64,000 nucleotides of DNA from Maratus speciosus. Lineage: Eukaryota > Arthropoda > Arachnida > Araneae > Salticidae. Position 1 is the stretch's first letter. Every line of letters starts with the position of its first letter. The notes below the pieces were generated by a model. It saw only the letters and a list, made by a program, of their open reading frames with translations, searched no databases and was not told where the DNA came from. A program made the translations under genes and the position numbers. Positions 44,454 to 57,116 of this stretch are shown one piece after another. The stretch spans positions 32,864,087-32,928,086 of the forward strand of contig OZ010787.1 in NCBI GenBank assembly GCA_963932465.1. Reading direction: 5' to 3'.

Positions 44454-45928
44454 TAGCCCAGATGTTAGGGTGTTGAATTCGGAATTAATTCGGGGAAAGC
44501 TGGAAATTATTTTAATCCCTCCAGTTTAGGTCTAGAATGAATATGCTATGTTTTCCCCTTCGTACTATGTACAAGGGGACTATGTACTTCGTACATTTTG
44601 AAATATGTACAGATTTATAGCCAAAAAACACATTTTTTTACACACCATAACAGTATCTCAAAACAGCTAACTCTGTTAAAAACAATGTCAATACAAGTAT
44701 AGTAGAGCTTCAAATTCTGAGTAAAATGAGTACCTACACTTAATATTTTTGTTGAACATTAAGGTCACAATTCTACTTTAAAGTTTTAGATCCCTGGTCA
44801 GGGGGTTGAACTCAGAATTAATTAGGAGGAAACTGGAAATTGTTTTAAACCCTTCAGTTTAGGTCTAATATGAACGTACTATGTTTTCTTCCTCGTACTG
44901 GAGTGAATGTTAGAAAATCTGTACATATTTATTTTCGAAAAACATGTTTGTCTTTTTAATTACCTTAACAATATCTCAAAAAAGCTAATTCTATAAAAAA
45001 ACATTGTCAATACCAATGTTGTAGAGCTTTAAATTTTGAATAAAATGAGTACTATCATTACTAATTTTGTTCAACGTTAAGGTCGCAATTCTATTTCAGA
45101 ATGTTGCCTTATTCGCTAATCAAGAACTTGAAGCCAGGCGAGACCAAGTTAACTTAACAATATCTTAAAAGAGCTAACTCTATCAAAAACATTGTCAGTA
45201 CAAAAGTTGTAGAGCCTAAAATTCTGAGTATAATGAGTACCTACACTTAATATTTTTGTTCAATATTAAGGCCGCAATATTGAAATATTTTTTAGAGATA
45301 TTTTTTTTATTTTTTTCTCTTGATTTGAAAAATTTTGAAATAGAATTGCGACCTTAACGTTGAACAAAAATATTAATGATGGCACTCATTTTATTCAGAA
45401 TTTTAAGCTCTACAACATTTGTATTGACAATGTTTTTTATAGAATTAGTTTTATTGAGATATTGTTAAGGGAATTAAAAAAAAACGTGTTTTTCGAAAAT
45501 AAATGTGTACATATTTTCTAACATTCACTCCAGTACGACGAAGAAAGCATAGTACGTTCATTTTAGACCTAAACCGAAGGGATTAAAACAATTTCCAGTT
45601 TCCTCCTAATTAATTCTGAGTTCAGCCCCCTGACCAGGGGTCTAAAACTTTAAAGTAGAATTGTGACCTTAATATTCAACAAAATTATTAAGTGTAGGTA
45701 CTCATTTTACTCAGAATTTGAAGCTCTGCAATATTTGTATTGACATCGTTTTTGACAGAGTTAGCTGTTTTGAGATACTGTTATGGTGTGTAAGGGAATG
45801 TGTGTTTCCTAACGCTCACCTAGTACGAGGGGGAAAACATAGCATATTCCTTCTAGACCTAAACTAAATGGATTAAAACAATTTCTAATTCCGAATTCGG
45901 TCTTTTTCCCTCCCCTATCACTGGGCTA
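44454..45928. mobile_element. 1.5-kb palindrome with tandem sub-blocks in each arm
   Basis: The ends are TAGCCCAG and CTGGGCTA. Arms of about 640 bp are complementary (for example CCAGTTTAGGTCTAGAATGA against CTTCTAGACCTAAACTAAAT). Within each arm, a block of about 310-330 bp containing GGAAATT..TTTAGGTCTA..GTACTATGT..AAACATTGTCAATAC is repeated twice, and a third partial block lies near the centre (45090-45290). No coding capacity. Confidence 0.82.
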
Positions 45929-46750
45929 AATGTAAATACAATCTCGTCAAGAAGAAATAACTCAACGTGACAGAAAAAATTATGCGTCACACTGCGAAAG
46001 TGTCCAACTAATAGAGAATGGGGACACTATTCCAATATACAGGAGGATTTAAAGTGAATGGGACAAAATAAATAGGATTGCCAATTCATTTTGTCCGATT
46101 CATTTTTAATCACTGTGTGTATAGAATATAATGCGCACTAAACACACGAAATAATATGTTCGCAGTGTCTTGTGAATCAAGTACCAAGGTTTTGAAAGAC
46201 ATTACATGATCAACTTCACCCTCCCTCCTTAAATGCAAAAATTGGAATGGTGTTGTGTAATGCATTTCGATAAGAAACTTAAAGATATAGCGATGAAATT
46301 AAAACGTAGATTATTTGTACCACATCTATTACGACTAAGATACGATTTAGATTTGTAAAAATATTTCAATAACATTAGTACTATGATTACTACTTCTTTA
46401 AGATAATTGAAAAGCTTCTCATTTGTTTTGGTCTTTTTTGAAGTAAAACATCCATAAAGATGTCATATAACGTCCTATTTTCAAAGTTTAAAAAAAGCAC
46501 AATGATCACACATAAATATTACATACACAACAGATTGAAAAATAAATCCCACATTCCTCAAATGCGATGGTACGGAAGTTCTAAATGTCTTCTTTAATGT
46601 ATTTAATCTGAAAAAAAGTAAGGCCGAAAAAACTTTTACAAATTATTGGTATTAAAATACAAGGGACTACGTAAACTCAAAAATAAATCCGCCTACGACG
46701 GCCGCCATTTTAGTGTCAATTCTTGAGACCTAGTGTTCAGAGGGCGGTGT
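45929..46750. other. Unassigned AT-rich DNA
   Basis: Only a small hairpin (GTGAATGGGACAAAAT / ATTTTGTCCGATTCAT at 46050-46110) is notable. Confidence 0.45.
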
Positions 46751-46978
46751 GTCAGCACAATGGAGTTGTGAATAAAGAGAAGGAGACGCATAGAATAATA
46801 TCTACCGGTTGCGAGTGAAGTTACTGAGCTGTTTGTCACAAGATGGCAACGGTTGTTTCATTCCATTGGACCAGGTTCTTTTTAAGGCCCGCACAAATTC
46901 CCACCAGTAAAGCCGAATAGAACTTTCTGCCACATTTCTGAAAGAAATCCTGCACGGATAAGGATGAAAATTTTATAC

Positions 46979-48171
46979 AAAGGGCATAGCGGATAAGCAT
47001 TGAAAACATGCCTTTCAATCAAATTTCCTGATTTTTTTCCCAGATGTGGTTAAATATCTGACAATGTTTTCCCCCTATTATCACCCTATAAATATTTATA
47101 TTTAATGCGATAAAAATGTATTTACAATAAAAAAAAAAAAAAACAGATTTTCTCAAAAACTGCTGAACGGAATTTCATGCCATTAACTAAGGATATATAA
47201 ATACCAAAGATGCATAACTGGTAATTTTTGTATAATTTTCTGTTAATAAAAACTGTGTCAAATAGCAAAATAAAAAATAAAAATAATAAAAATCTTACCT
47301 TATGGTAATCCGAAAATTACCATTTTCTTGTAAAAAAATCCCGATGTGTGCCCGTATATTCTGTATGAATGTTGAAAGTTTGCGTTTGGTACTACATATA
47401 AATATTTACAAAAATGTATAATAAAATTATTGAAATTCATTTTAAGGCGTGTTTTGGGGCGGAGTTACGTAACTTCGACATCCGAAGAATTTTTGGAACA
47501 AAGTCAGCAGAAAATATGTCAACTGATGAATTTTAGATTCCATTAAGCATATAAGCATTGTTTTTCAACTTCATGTTCATTTTGCTATCGACAGCGTTGA
47601 GAATGTTGCTCATGTGTTCATTAAAATTTAAAATACAGCAATTCTGTAACTGTTTATAACAAAAATTCTTCGGGCGTCGAAGTTGAGTAGCTCCGCCCCA
47701 AATAGCGCCTTAAAATGAATTTCAATAATTTCAATATATATTTTTGTAAATATATCTATGTAGTACCCAACGCAAACTTTCGGCATTTATATAGAATATA
47801 CGGGCACATATGGGGAATTTTTTACAAGAAAATGGTAATTTTCGGATAACCATAAGATATGATTTTTATTCTTTTAAATTTTTATTTCGCTCTTTCGCAG
47901 TTTTTATGAACAAAAAATTATACAAAAATTACCAGTTATGTACCTTTGGTATCTAGATATCCTCAGTTAATGACATGAAATTCCCTGCAGCAGTTTTTGA
48001 GAAAATCCGTTTTTTAAAAAATCGGAAAAACATTTTTATCTCATTAAATATCAATATTTATTGGGTGATAATAGGGGAAATATATTGTCAGATATGTGGC
48101 TACATCTGGGAAAAAAATCATGAAATTTGATTGAAAGGCATGTTTCCAATGCTTATCCGGCTATGCCCTTT
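46979..48171. mobile_element. 1.2-kb palindromic element
   Basis: Arms start AAAGGGCATAGC and remain complementary for more than 500 bp (for example TGCCTTTCAATCAAATTT). The centre is near 47575. Host sequence resumes with ACTGGTG, and a TAC is found at both edges, so the target duplication may be three bases. No coding capacity. Confidence 0.85.
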
Positions 48172-49246
48172 ACTGGTGAAAGTTTGCTTAGGCGGTCATC
48201 TAATTCGCTGGCATTGACAGGAGGATTGTTTCGGTTGTCATAATATGGCGGAATCGCCAGGTCTGACTACAGAAAGAACAAACTCTCACCAGTAAAATGG
48301 ATTTGATATTCTTTAGTTAATTATGACAAAACTATTGCATGAAACAGTAAAGAAAAAAATTATGCTTAAATTGACTGGTGAAAGTTTGCTTTTGCGGAAA
48401 TCAGAAACTGAAGTACCGGTTACAGTTGAAGCTTCACCATTTTGAGGATATGTAAGTTCCCCTCTGGGGCATTCCACGTCAAATCAGGCAGTAAAATATC
48501 AATATGTAACCCACCATCACAGATTTTAATGAAACTGCGTGTGTTTGTTCTTACTATTAAGATATGATCACCAGTAATTTTTTTTGCTCCTTGGTGAAAT
48601 AGTTTCTGAGAAAAAAATTGTCAAAATTTTGAAAAACTTCCGTCAGTTGGCATTCTTGATAGCTCGGTTTTCAAATGTAGCATATCATATATATAATCAT
48701 ATTTCAATATCTACTCTACAAATCATCTTCAAATAATTTATGCACAATATTTAGGGTACGCAGCTTATGAAAAAAATATATTGTTACGCTTATAATATTT
48801 TAAGTGTGTCTAAAAAAGTATTTAAACTTTGAAGTCGTGAATTTTTTATGAAAAATAATGCATTAACAAAAAAAGCATTGTCAACAAAAGGCGGTATTTT
48901 TATTAAATTTATTTTTTATGGGAGATATACTTAAAGGTATCCTTTACCTGATTCTGAAATAAAAATAGTGGGATTTTGGGTGTTTTTGGTAGTATTTCCT
49001 ATTTAAAAATATTTTGAGGTGCATTTCATATCAAATCAAGCAGAGTCATTCCATGTCAGTTCCCCTAAGCCATTTAATCACTGTCACAAATTTCAATGAA
49101 ATTGGGTTTGTTTATAGCTTATTTTAAGACATAATCACCTTTAATTTTCTTGATCCTAAGTAAAATATTTTTTAAGATAAAAAATATCAAAATTTTGAAA
49201 ATTTCTTTTTAATTTTTTTAATGACAGTTCGATATTCAAAGACTAC

Positions 49247-49252
<6 letters not shown>

Positions 49253-49287
<35 letters not shown>
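49253..49287. repeat. Poly-A run of about 35 bp
   Basis: Uninterrupted A-run inside the left arm of the 4.1-kb foldback, absent from the matching place in the right arm (about 51810). Confidence 0.95.
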
Positions 49288-49290
<3 letters not shown>

Positions 49291-50432
49291 ATTTTAATAT
49301 AAAATCACTAAATAGGTTTCAAATAATGTATATGTGACAAATAATGTAGGCTGATTATTATTTCTTGTTTTTTATCGTGTTTAAACACTAAGAGTGTCTT
49401 TTATCTTATGAATTTTTAAAATCAAGAATTTTGTCAAAAATAATGTGTTAATCAAAAATTTATTATTAACCGAAGGCAGGGTGTTATTGCTTTTTATTAA
49501 TTGTACGTAAAAATATCTTTTAAATGGTTATAAAATAAAAATAGTGAACATATGAGAAAAAATTATCAAAATTTTGGAAAAATGCCACGAGTTGCCATTA
49601 ATGATTGTTCAGTTTTCAAAGGCCTCATTTTATATATAAAATCATATTTCAATAACTAATAAAGAAATCTTCTTCGAATAATTTCAGCAAGGTAAATAAA
49701 GTATGTAGATTATGAAAAAAATATTGCTGTAATGTTAAAAAATATTTAAATGTGTCTAAAAAATTGTATAATCTTTGAAATCAAAAATATTTTACAAAAA
49801 ATAATGAAATTATTAAAAAATCTTTATCAATCAGAGGCGGAGTTTCTATGACTAATTTTTTTAATTTTAAATTGTACATAATACTACATTATAACTGGAT
49901 CTGAAATAAAAATAGTGGGATTTTGGTTGGTTTTAGTAGTATTTAAATCATATTTAAAATTATCAATATTTTCAAATGTAAAACCTATCCAATGTATCAT
50001 CCCTGGAAATATTTTTATTTATAAATTTATTTTATTTTTCAAATTATCTTTTATGTTCGTTTCTTAAGGAAAAAAATAAACAATATTGTTTTTTAGTAAA
50101 ACTTCTAGGGCGAAGAGCAATTATCCCTTTCCAAAAAAGAGAAAAATCACTAGCTCCTCACCGCCCAATAGAAATTTTCAAAATGACAGTCCTAATCTTT
50201 AAACTCATATTTGGCTGTTAATATTGAAAATTTAGCATTGAGCTGCTAATATTGGAAAAAAAAAAAACAAATTTCACTCTGTTGAAGAAAATTTTGACGT
50301 ATTGTGCTTTAAATATATGCAAAAATGCATAATCCATTATATTTATATCTTTCAAATAACTATATCTAAAAAAATATTTAAAACTTAATGAGTTGCACTT
50401 TTGTAACTTTATTCAGTTTCTAATGATATGTA

Positions 50433-50607
50433 CCGTAATTTCGGGTGTATAGCCCGCAGATCAAACAATTCAGTTTGGACCCAGAAATTTTATTCAGTAT
50501 TTGAAGACCAATATTTACTGTGATCTAAAAAGTTACATTTTATTTTTAAAAATTTCTGGGTCGAAACACGATTGTATGATCCGCGGGCTATACACCGGAA
50601 ATTATGG
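50433..50607. mobile_element. mariner-type MITE in the foldback loop
   Basis: TA at 50431-50432 and 50608-50609; ends CCGTAATTTCGGGTGTATAG and, on the other strand, CCATAATTTCCGGTGTATAG. Inverted arms of about 40 bp including GCCCGC.GATC. Confidence 0.85.
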
Positions 50608-52772
50608 TAATTTGATTTATTTCATCACAATATTGCTGAAAGATGGATTTTCAACATATATATGTGAGTATATATATCCCTGTTCTCAAACAAATTATTT
50701 AAAAATTATTCATTTAAGTTTAATAAAGCATATATATATTGTTTATACACTGACAGAAAATACATATAGCAAATTTTATGATATTATGTCAATAATGTGT
50801 AAAAGTAAAGAACTTATCTAATAGTATGTAACGAAAAATTTAACATCTGGTGTAATGACAACAAAATTTTATAATTGTTTTACTTAATTTGGATGAATGA
50901 AAAAAGCTTACATGTTTATATTTTATTGAAGTACAGGTGAAAATGTCACAAAGACATACCTCAACAACCACTGAGTATGTCACATTCACACTACAGATGT
51001 TTTTTTTTTCTTTTGATCTTTCGGGTTTGATTTCAGATGGTAATGAATTAATTAGTTTTGTTAGAAGTGTCATTGTAGTCAGCATATTAGGCTCACTATT
51101 TTTTTTATATAATTTGTTTTGATTGACTCGATGAACAACAATATTTAAAGGGACCATTTCATGACTTTTCAATTAAAAGCTGATTTATAAATTCATCATG
51201 TTGTTTAGTTATTATTATCGTCTTAAGATAATAAGTTGATATTAAAATGTTTAAATGCAGTTTATTTATTATTTGAACAGTTGAAAGTATTTTTCAATAA
51301 GAGTGCGGGCTGTTGATTTTAAGTCGGCTGTTGAGCAATGTAGTGTTGGTAAAGGAACTGGTACTATTTAATTTAATTTTTATTGCTGTAAATAATATTT
51401 GTTATTTTATTATTGTATATATTATATTTAAGCAAGAGTAGAAATACACAATATCGTAGTCATTTTAGTACATCTTAGCATGAAAAGCTTCAATATTTAT
51501 CATTAAACATTCACATTTTATGAAAATTTTGTTAAAATTGCTCATATTTTTACTATTTTTATTTTATAACTATTGAAAAGATATTTTTACGTACAATTAA
51601 GAAAAGTAATAACAGCCTGCCTTCGGTTAGTAATAAATTTTTGATTAACACATTATTTTTCACAAAATTCTTGATTTTAAGAATTCACAAGATTAAACAC
51701 ACTCTTAGCATTTAAACATGACAAACAACAATAAATAATAATCTGCCTACATTATTTGTCACATATACATTATTTGAAACTTATTTAGTGATTTTATATT
51801 GAAATGACTTTTTTTTATGCAGTCTTTGAATATAGATCTGCCATTAAAAACATTTTTAAAAAAATTTCAAAATTTAGATTTTTTTTTTATCTTAAAAAAT
51901 ATTTTACTTGTAATCACCTTTAATTTCCTTGATCCTGTCTTAAAATGAGCTATAAACATACCCAGTTTCATTGAAATTTGTGACAGTGAATTAAATATCT
52001 TAGGCGAACTGACATGGAATGACTGTGCTTGATTTGATTTGAAATACGCCTCAAAATATTTTTAAATATGAAATACTACTTAAAACACCCAAAATCCCAC
52101 TACTTTTATTTCAGAATCAGGTAAAGGACACCTTTAAGTATATCCCCCACAAAAAATAAATTTAATAAAAATACCGCCTTTGTTAATAATGCTATTTTAG
52201 ATAATGCATTATTTTTCATAAAAAAATCACGACTTCAAAGATTAAACATTTTTTTAGACACACTTAAAATGTTATATAAGCGTAACAGTATTTTTTTCCA
52301 TAAAATACGTACCCTATATATTATGCATAAATTATTTGAAGATGATTTGTGGAATAGATATTGAAATATGATCATATTTATGTCATGCTACATTTGAAAA
52401 TCGAGCAGTCAAGAATGCCAACTGATGGCAGTTTTCAAAATTTTGACAATTTTTTTCTCAGAAACTATTTGACCAAGGAGTAAAAAAAAATACTGGGAAT
52501 CATATCTTAATAAAAGGAACAAACACACGCAGTTTCATCAAAATCTGTGATGGTGGGTTACATGCCTGCCTGAACTGACATGGAATGACCCCTCTATTCA
52601 TAGTTCCATGGTCAGCACTTAGGCCTAGTATTCAGGGTTTGATGCCTTTACCTTCAGCAGAGACTGCCTGTATTTTCTGTTAGTTGTTCACACTTACTAC
52701 ATCAACAATTTGCAGCTTCTGGAGGTTCAAAGTAAAATCACTTTATACCTAAAAATGTTATTGAGTAATTAA

Positions 52773-53001
52773 CACGTTCACGCCGGCGCGGTGGGTCACA
52801 ATCAACAGTCTCAGAGCTGAAAAGTCTCCGGCTTTATGGATACCAGTATTTTAATACAGAAAATTTTGTTTTATTTAATTAGAACAATTGGGCGATTTAA
52901 AGGAACAACATTTTCTCTAAAATAATAGTGGTGTGTAAAAAGCCGCAAACGTGACAACTCTGAGACAGTCGAGTGTGACCCACCGCGCCGGCGTGAACGT
53001 G
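52773..53001. mobile_element. TTAA MITE with GC-rich ends (CACGTTCACGCCGG)
   Basis: TTAA at 52769-52772 and 53002-53005. Perfect inverted ends CACGTTCACGCCGGCGCGG. The AT-rich core contains ACCAGTATTTTAATACAGAA, which also occurs in the element at 55675 that has entirely different arms. Confidence 0.92.
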
Positions 53002-53005
53002 TTAA

Positions 53006-54673
53006 AAAAGGGGTAATTTAATATCTAAAATTGTTATTCTGGAATGTTAGAAAAATATATCGCTCAGGCTCACTGTAAAATGATGATATTCAGCAATGAC
53101 AGAAAAAAATATCAGGTAATTTCCAAAAGTGATATTGGCCAACGTTGCCAAATGTCAAAAACTAATATTCGCGTATATCATTTAGCAGGGATAATTTTAT
53201 GTCGGCCAATAATAAATTTTAATATTAGGCGATATTACATTTTGATATTGGGCGATATAAAACCATATTAATTATAGAACAAAGTAGAGTCTAATTTTTT
53301 TCATTTGTACATCTGCCAGAAATGGCATGAAATGTGAATCAAGTCAAAAAACGTTTAATTTATTAATATGACTTACATCTTATATATATATATATATATA
53401 TATTAATATATTAATATATATAGTAATATATTAATATGATTAGATTAGATATATTAATATACTATATATTAATATATATAGTATATTGATTTATAAATCC
53501 AGTCAAATACTGCGTCAATGAACTGTGTAATCATACAACTGACTGATTTTCATTTTAATAAGTCTGAAAGTACTTTTTTTTTTTTTATCTTTGAAGAGCT
53601 TAATAATAAAAAAGCGTATTATAAAGTTTTTTTATTCGAATTACAATTACTTTATTCTCTTTTGACTTTTAACTACAAAAGTACTGATGAAATCTCATAG
53701 AAACTGTCTGTGTACAGTTGCCCAGCGTCGTGAAAAATCAGTGGGTAAATGTACACACGCGGATTACAAAGTAAGTTTCTTTAGTATGGTTGTTTAGTAA
53801 AACATTATTTTTTCAAATGTGGTAGCTTTGTTACAAAATGTTTGAAGAATATTTTCACATATTCACATTTGCATTGGAACAGAGATTCTTTTATGCACAA
53901 CGTCAAATTTTCAGAAACAAAGAAGTTTTGCAAAGTGCATACTTAAAACTTTCCGAAAATAATTAATAATGTTCTTCTCATGTTGGTATGCCTGTTTACA
54001 AAACAATTGTGTCAAAACTCAATTATTCGACTGCAAAAAAATATTCGTTATTTGGCAATTTATCAATGATTGGTGACACTATGAAAAAAAAAAAAAAAAG
54101 TTATCTTATTATCATTGATTTTCCATTCCCCACGCTGCTTAAAATGAATACAAGAATTATTTCTACTTCGAAAACTGAACCATTTTAAATACGTTTAACG
54201 TAAATAAATGTATTTTAAAACTTTAGTTTTAGCAATCTAGAGACTTTCAGATTTATTAAAGTTTAACTATGTTATCTTACAATTTAGAACAAAATTTTAG
54301 TTCCTAAAAAAATTTGGAATTTAAAATTATTTAATTTTGTTGTAAAAGTATAGAAAGTTGCAAATATCAAATGTGAAATAATGTAATTCTAAACAAGACG
54401 GGAGGGGGGGGGGTGTATCATACGAAAATTGAATTTAGAAAAACTGCGCCATTTTCCAACATCCCCTTTCCTTCCAAAAAAAAAATATTTTATGAAATTA
54501 ATCTTTAATATAGAAATAATCCTCTTTTGTAAACGTAAACCTACGATTCTACCCTGTATTCTAGTTACGAACATTTTTCATACATAGTTTAGAACGGTAT
54601 ATAAATAAAGATTAGAATATATATTTTTTTCAACATATTTTGGAACATTTTTTTCTCTACACGCTGAACCAGT
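53006..54673. other. Unassigned AT-rich DNA
   Basis: Includes a TA/ATTAATATA low-complexity tract at 53386-53480 and TTGGCC/GGCGATAT words at 53120-53260. Open frames here are short and unrecognised. Confidence 0.45.
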
Positions 54674-54677
54674 TTAA

Positions 54678-54886
54678 CCCTTACAAGGGCGGGGATACGT
54701 TTACGAAAATAATTAATTTTACTTACTAAACGCCAAAGACACACTAGAATTTTGGTAAAATATTTTCCGTTTACTATGTATGTGGAATATAGCCTTTTTC
54801 TTATTTTTAAATTTGTTCATAAATTCCGGTGCCACTGACTTATTTCAACGCTTTATCAATGGAAGTACATTGCCCTCAAGAAAGAG
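54678..54886. mobile_element. TTAA MITE (CCCTTACAAGGGCGG type)
   Basis: TTAA at 54674-54677 and 54887-54890. Contains AATTCCGGTGCCACTGACTT and CACACTAGAATTTTGG. Relative of 30853-31071. Confidence 0.78.
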
Positions 54887-55023
54887 TTAAATAAGTTTAA
54901 TTTAAATAAGTACATTTCTATAAATTCAGCACTTATTTCAACGTTTTAACAATGGAAGTGCTTTTCCCCAAAGAAAGAGGTAAATAAGCTTAATTTAAAT
55001 AAGTACATTTCTATAAATTCAGT
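54838..55023 (+). repeat. 93-bp tandem duplication across a MITE end
   Basis: ACTTATTTCAACG through ATAAATTCAG occurs twice with a period of 93 bp. It duplicates the right end of the preceding MITE together with flank. Confidence 0.88.
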
Positions 55024-55069
55024 TTTGTCAGTTGTATAAATATTTTATATTTTTATATATTGAATTTAA

Positions 55070-55288
55070 CCCCTTAACAGTGTGGCCCGAACTGGATTCG
55101 GGCAAGAACACTTTGCTTGCTTCGTTATTAAAAGCATTTTGATACCACTAATTTGTAACTGTAAATTTATCTTTATTGATTGCCAAATATTTTTCGATTA
55201 AGTAAGATAAATATTTTAGTATGGAAAAAGTGGTGTCCAGACCCATTTTTAATTTTTTTGTAAGAAAACAAATGTCACTGTTAAGGGG
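55070..55288. mobile_element. TTAA MITE (CCCTTTAACAGTG family)
   Basis: TTAA at 55066-55069 and 55289-55292; ends CCCCTTAACAGTG and CACTGTTAAGGGG. Very similar to 23010-23228 and 62993-63214. Confidence 0.92.
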
Positions 55289-55674
55289 TTAATAACTTTA
55301 TTTTCAAGTTAGACAACAAATTTAATTTATTAAGATTTTTTTTTTAACTTTTAGAAACGTGTAAAATTTACCTAAGCGTGAAGCTTTTAAAAAAATCTTG
55401 AAATGGAGGGTTAAAAAGGAATAAAATATCAATCAAATCGGAAGTAAAAATACTTATGCCAAAGAAAATCTATTTATTATTCTAATTTAAATTATTCTAA
55501 TAAATTAATTTTGCCCAAAAAATACATAAAACTGGCAGAATAACTCCCCTTCGCCATAAACTAAAGATGATGCTAAACAAGAATAAGGGATGGGGTAATA
55601 AATAATGTAGAAAAAATATATACAGACATCAAACTTCGTTGCATAAAAATACATGGCTATTTCCATGAGTACTT

Positions 55675-55840
55675 GTAGTGTAAGTCACATGCTATGACTT
55701 TTGGCTACCAGTATTTTAGAATGGAAAATGTGACTTATTTTATTGTAGATATCTCACTAATTGAATAAGGCCAAGGAAATTTTTCGAAAATAGCGATGAC
55801 CAACAAGCATAACAGTTATTCACTACGTGACTTACACAAC
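55675..55840. mobile_element. Short inverted-repeat element (GTGTAAGTCAC arms)
   Basis: GTGTAAGTCACATG on the left and CACTACGTGACTTACAC on the right. The core has ACCAGTATTTTAGAATGGAA, shared with 52773-53001. Borders approximate; no clear target duplication. Confidence 0.65.
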
Positions 55841-56273
55841 AAAAACCCATGGAATTAGCAACATATTAATGTATAGAAAATGCTTACGCTTAGAAAGTTA
55901 ATATGTCATTGGTCGCGTCTCTTTCAACAATGCCATTGGTCACGTGTGAGCTTTCTCTCACACCACCAATTCCCATTGTATAAACATCGAGCGTAATGAA
56001 AATAGTTATAAAAACATTATTTAAGTAAAATACAATATAATGAATATATAAAGAAAAACAAAGGAAACAAAGTCATTTATAATTTTAATCAATGCGGTAG
56101 TTAAATGCTCTTAGCGCGAACAAAGACTGGTTAAGAGAGAAAGGCCGTCTCTATTTGGGTCATTCATTGGTATTTTATAAAATAAAATTCTTTAATAAAT
56201 AAATTCGTTCGATGAAGGAGATGCAATATTAAGAACAATATTCTGCATGCTTATTAACATGGTTCGCACATTG

Positions 56274-56435
56274 CACTGTTAAATATATGCAGCAATTGCT
56301 GCATACTCACTCCTCCACTTTTATAGAATCTTTCTGTTCTGACCAATGAGAATGCCCCATAATATAGTCAAGTTACAATTTCCTATAAAAGCGATGGAGT
56401 GACGATGCAGCAAATGCCCCAGATTTTTAACAGTG
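56274..56435. mobile_element. Short inverted-repeat element (CACTGTTAAA arms)
   Basis: CACTGTTAAATATATGCAGCA and, on the other strand, CACTGTTAAAAATCTGGGGC, continuing into TGCTGCAT.CTCACTCC on both sides. No target duplication recognised. Confidence 0.7.
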
Positions 56436-56543
56436 TGATGTCGTTTCAGAAATTTCACAGCCCCTTTACCTGTTTTTGAATGAATGAAACCTTAACATAT
56501 TTTATTTTATAACTTTACGAAGATTCAAGGAAAAGTATAAATC

Positions 56544-56711
56544 CAGGGTTCGCAGCGTTCCTAAAATTTTCTCACATCCCTACCACTATTTTAAAAGTAT
56601 AACCAACATTGTATATTTCTATTGCAGATAATAAAGGGACTTATCACAAAGATTCTTTATTTGAAATAGTGGTTGGAAAGGTATAAAAATTTAGGAACGC
56701 TGCGAGCACTG
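56544..56711. mobile_element. hAT-like MITE (CAGGGTTCGCAGCG arms)
   Basis: Arms CAGGGTTCGCAGCGTTCC and, on the other strand, CAGTGCTCGCAGCGTTCC; TAAATC directly flanks both ends (56538-56543 and 56712-56717). Sister of 33835-34002, again with a 6-bp flank. Confidence 0.85.
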
Positions 56712-56920
56712 TAAATCGGTTCATTTCTCAAAAATGACTTGATTCAAGGAACTTAATTATAACTTCAAAAATTGGTGTTGCCTTATGAAAATTCAAATTC
56801 GGTACATTATTTAATTTGTAAATAGCCTCTATTTAAAAAAATTTACTCATATTTGAAAGGCAGTCAAACTTTTGAGTTTAGCGGTATCTGTCGCAACTGC
56901 GTCTGACAAGTGGCGATTAA

Positions 56921-57116
56921 CCCTTTCCGGCACGGGGTGATTGTTTGTAAAATGATGAAATGATAGACTGGCATAGGAATATACAAATGAATTTATTAGA
57001 GAAAAAGAACTTGCTTATTTTCCCGTTCTTTAAAAACGAATAATTTTAATTAAATATTATGTGTGCCAGTACTTTTAAAATTAGGTGTCTTTTTGTGGGC
57101 ACCGCGCGCTAAAGGG
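56921..57116. mobile_element. TTAA MITE (CCCTTTCCGGCAC family)
   Basis: TTAA at 56917-56920; the right flank has decayed to TAAA. Sister of 17820-18029. Confidence 0.75.

Larger units (their letters stand above)
48466..52592. mobile_element. 4.1-kb foldback element built from modules of about 570 bp
   Basis: The ends GGGGCATTCCACGTC and, on the other strand, GGGGTCATTCCATGTC are inverted repeats; a 3-bp TCT flanks both sides. The left arm (48466-49552) carries successive modules that each contain CATTCCAYGTCA, a TCACA.ATTT.AATGAAA block, a TATCAAAATTTTGAAAA block and TGGGATTTTGG. Starts are near 48470 and 49045, with a third partial module from 49549 to 49990. The right arm (51545-52592) is the inverse of the first two. 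The loop holds a mariner-type MITE. No coding capacity is seen. Confidence 0.85.
46760..52610 (-). mobile_element. 9-bp-TSD MITE blown up to 5.9 kb by two nested palindromes
   Basis: The ends ATGGAGTTGTGAATAAAGAG and TATTCATAGTTCCATG, with GTCAGCACA (46751-46759) and GTCAGCACT (52611-52619) outside, match at 8 of 9 positions. Removing the palindromes 46979-48171 and 48466-52592 leaves about 530 bp that align with the 541-555 bp MITEs in reverse orientation. Confidence 0.88.
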
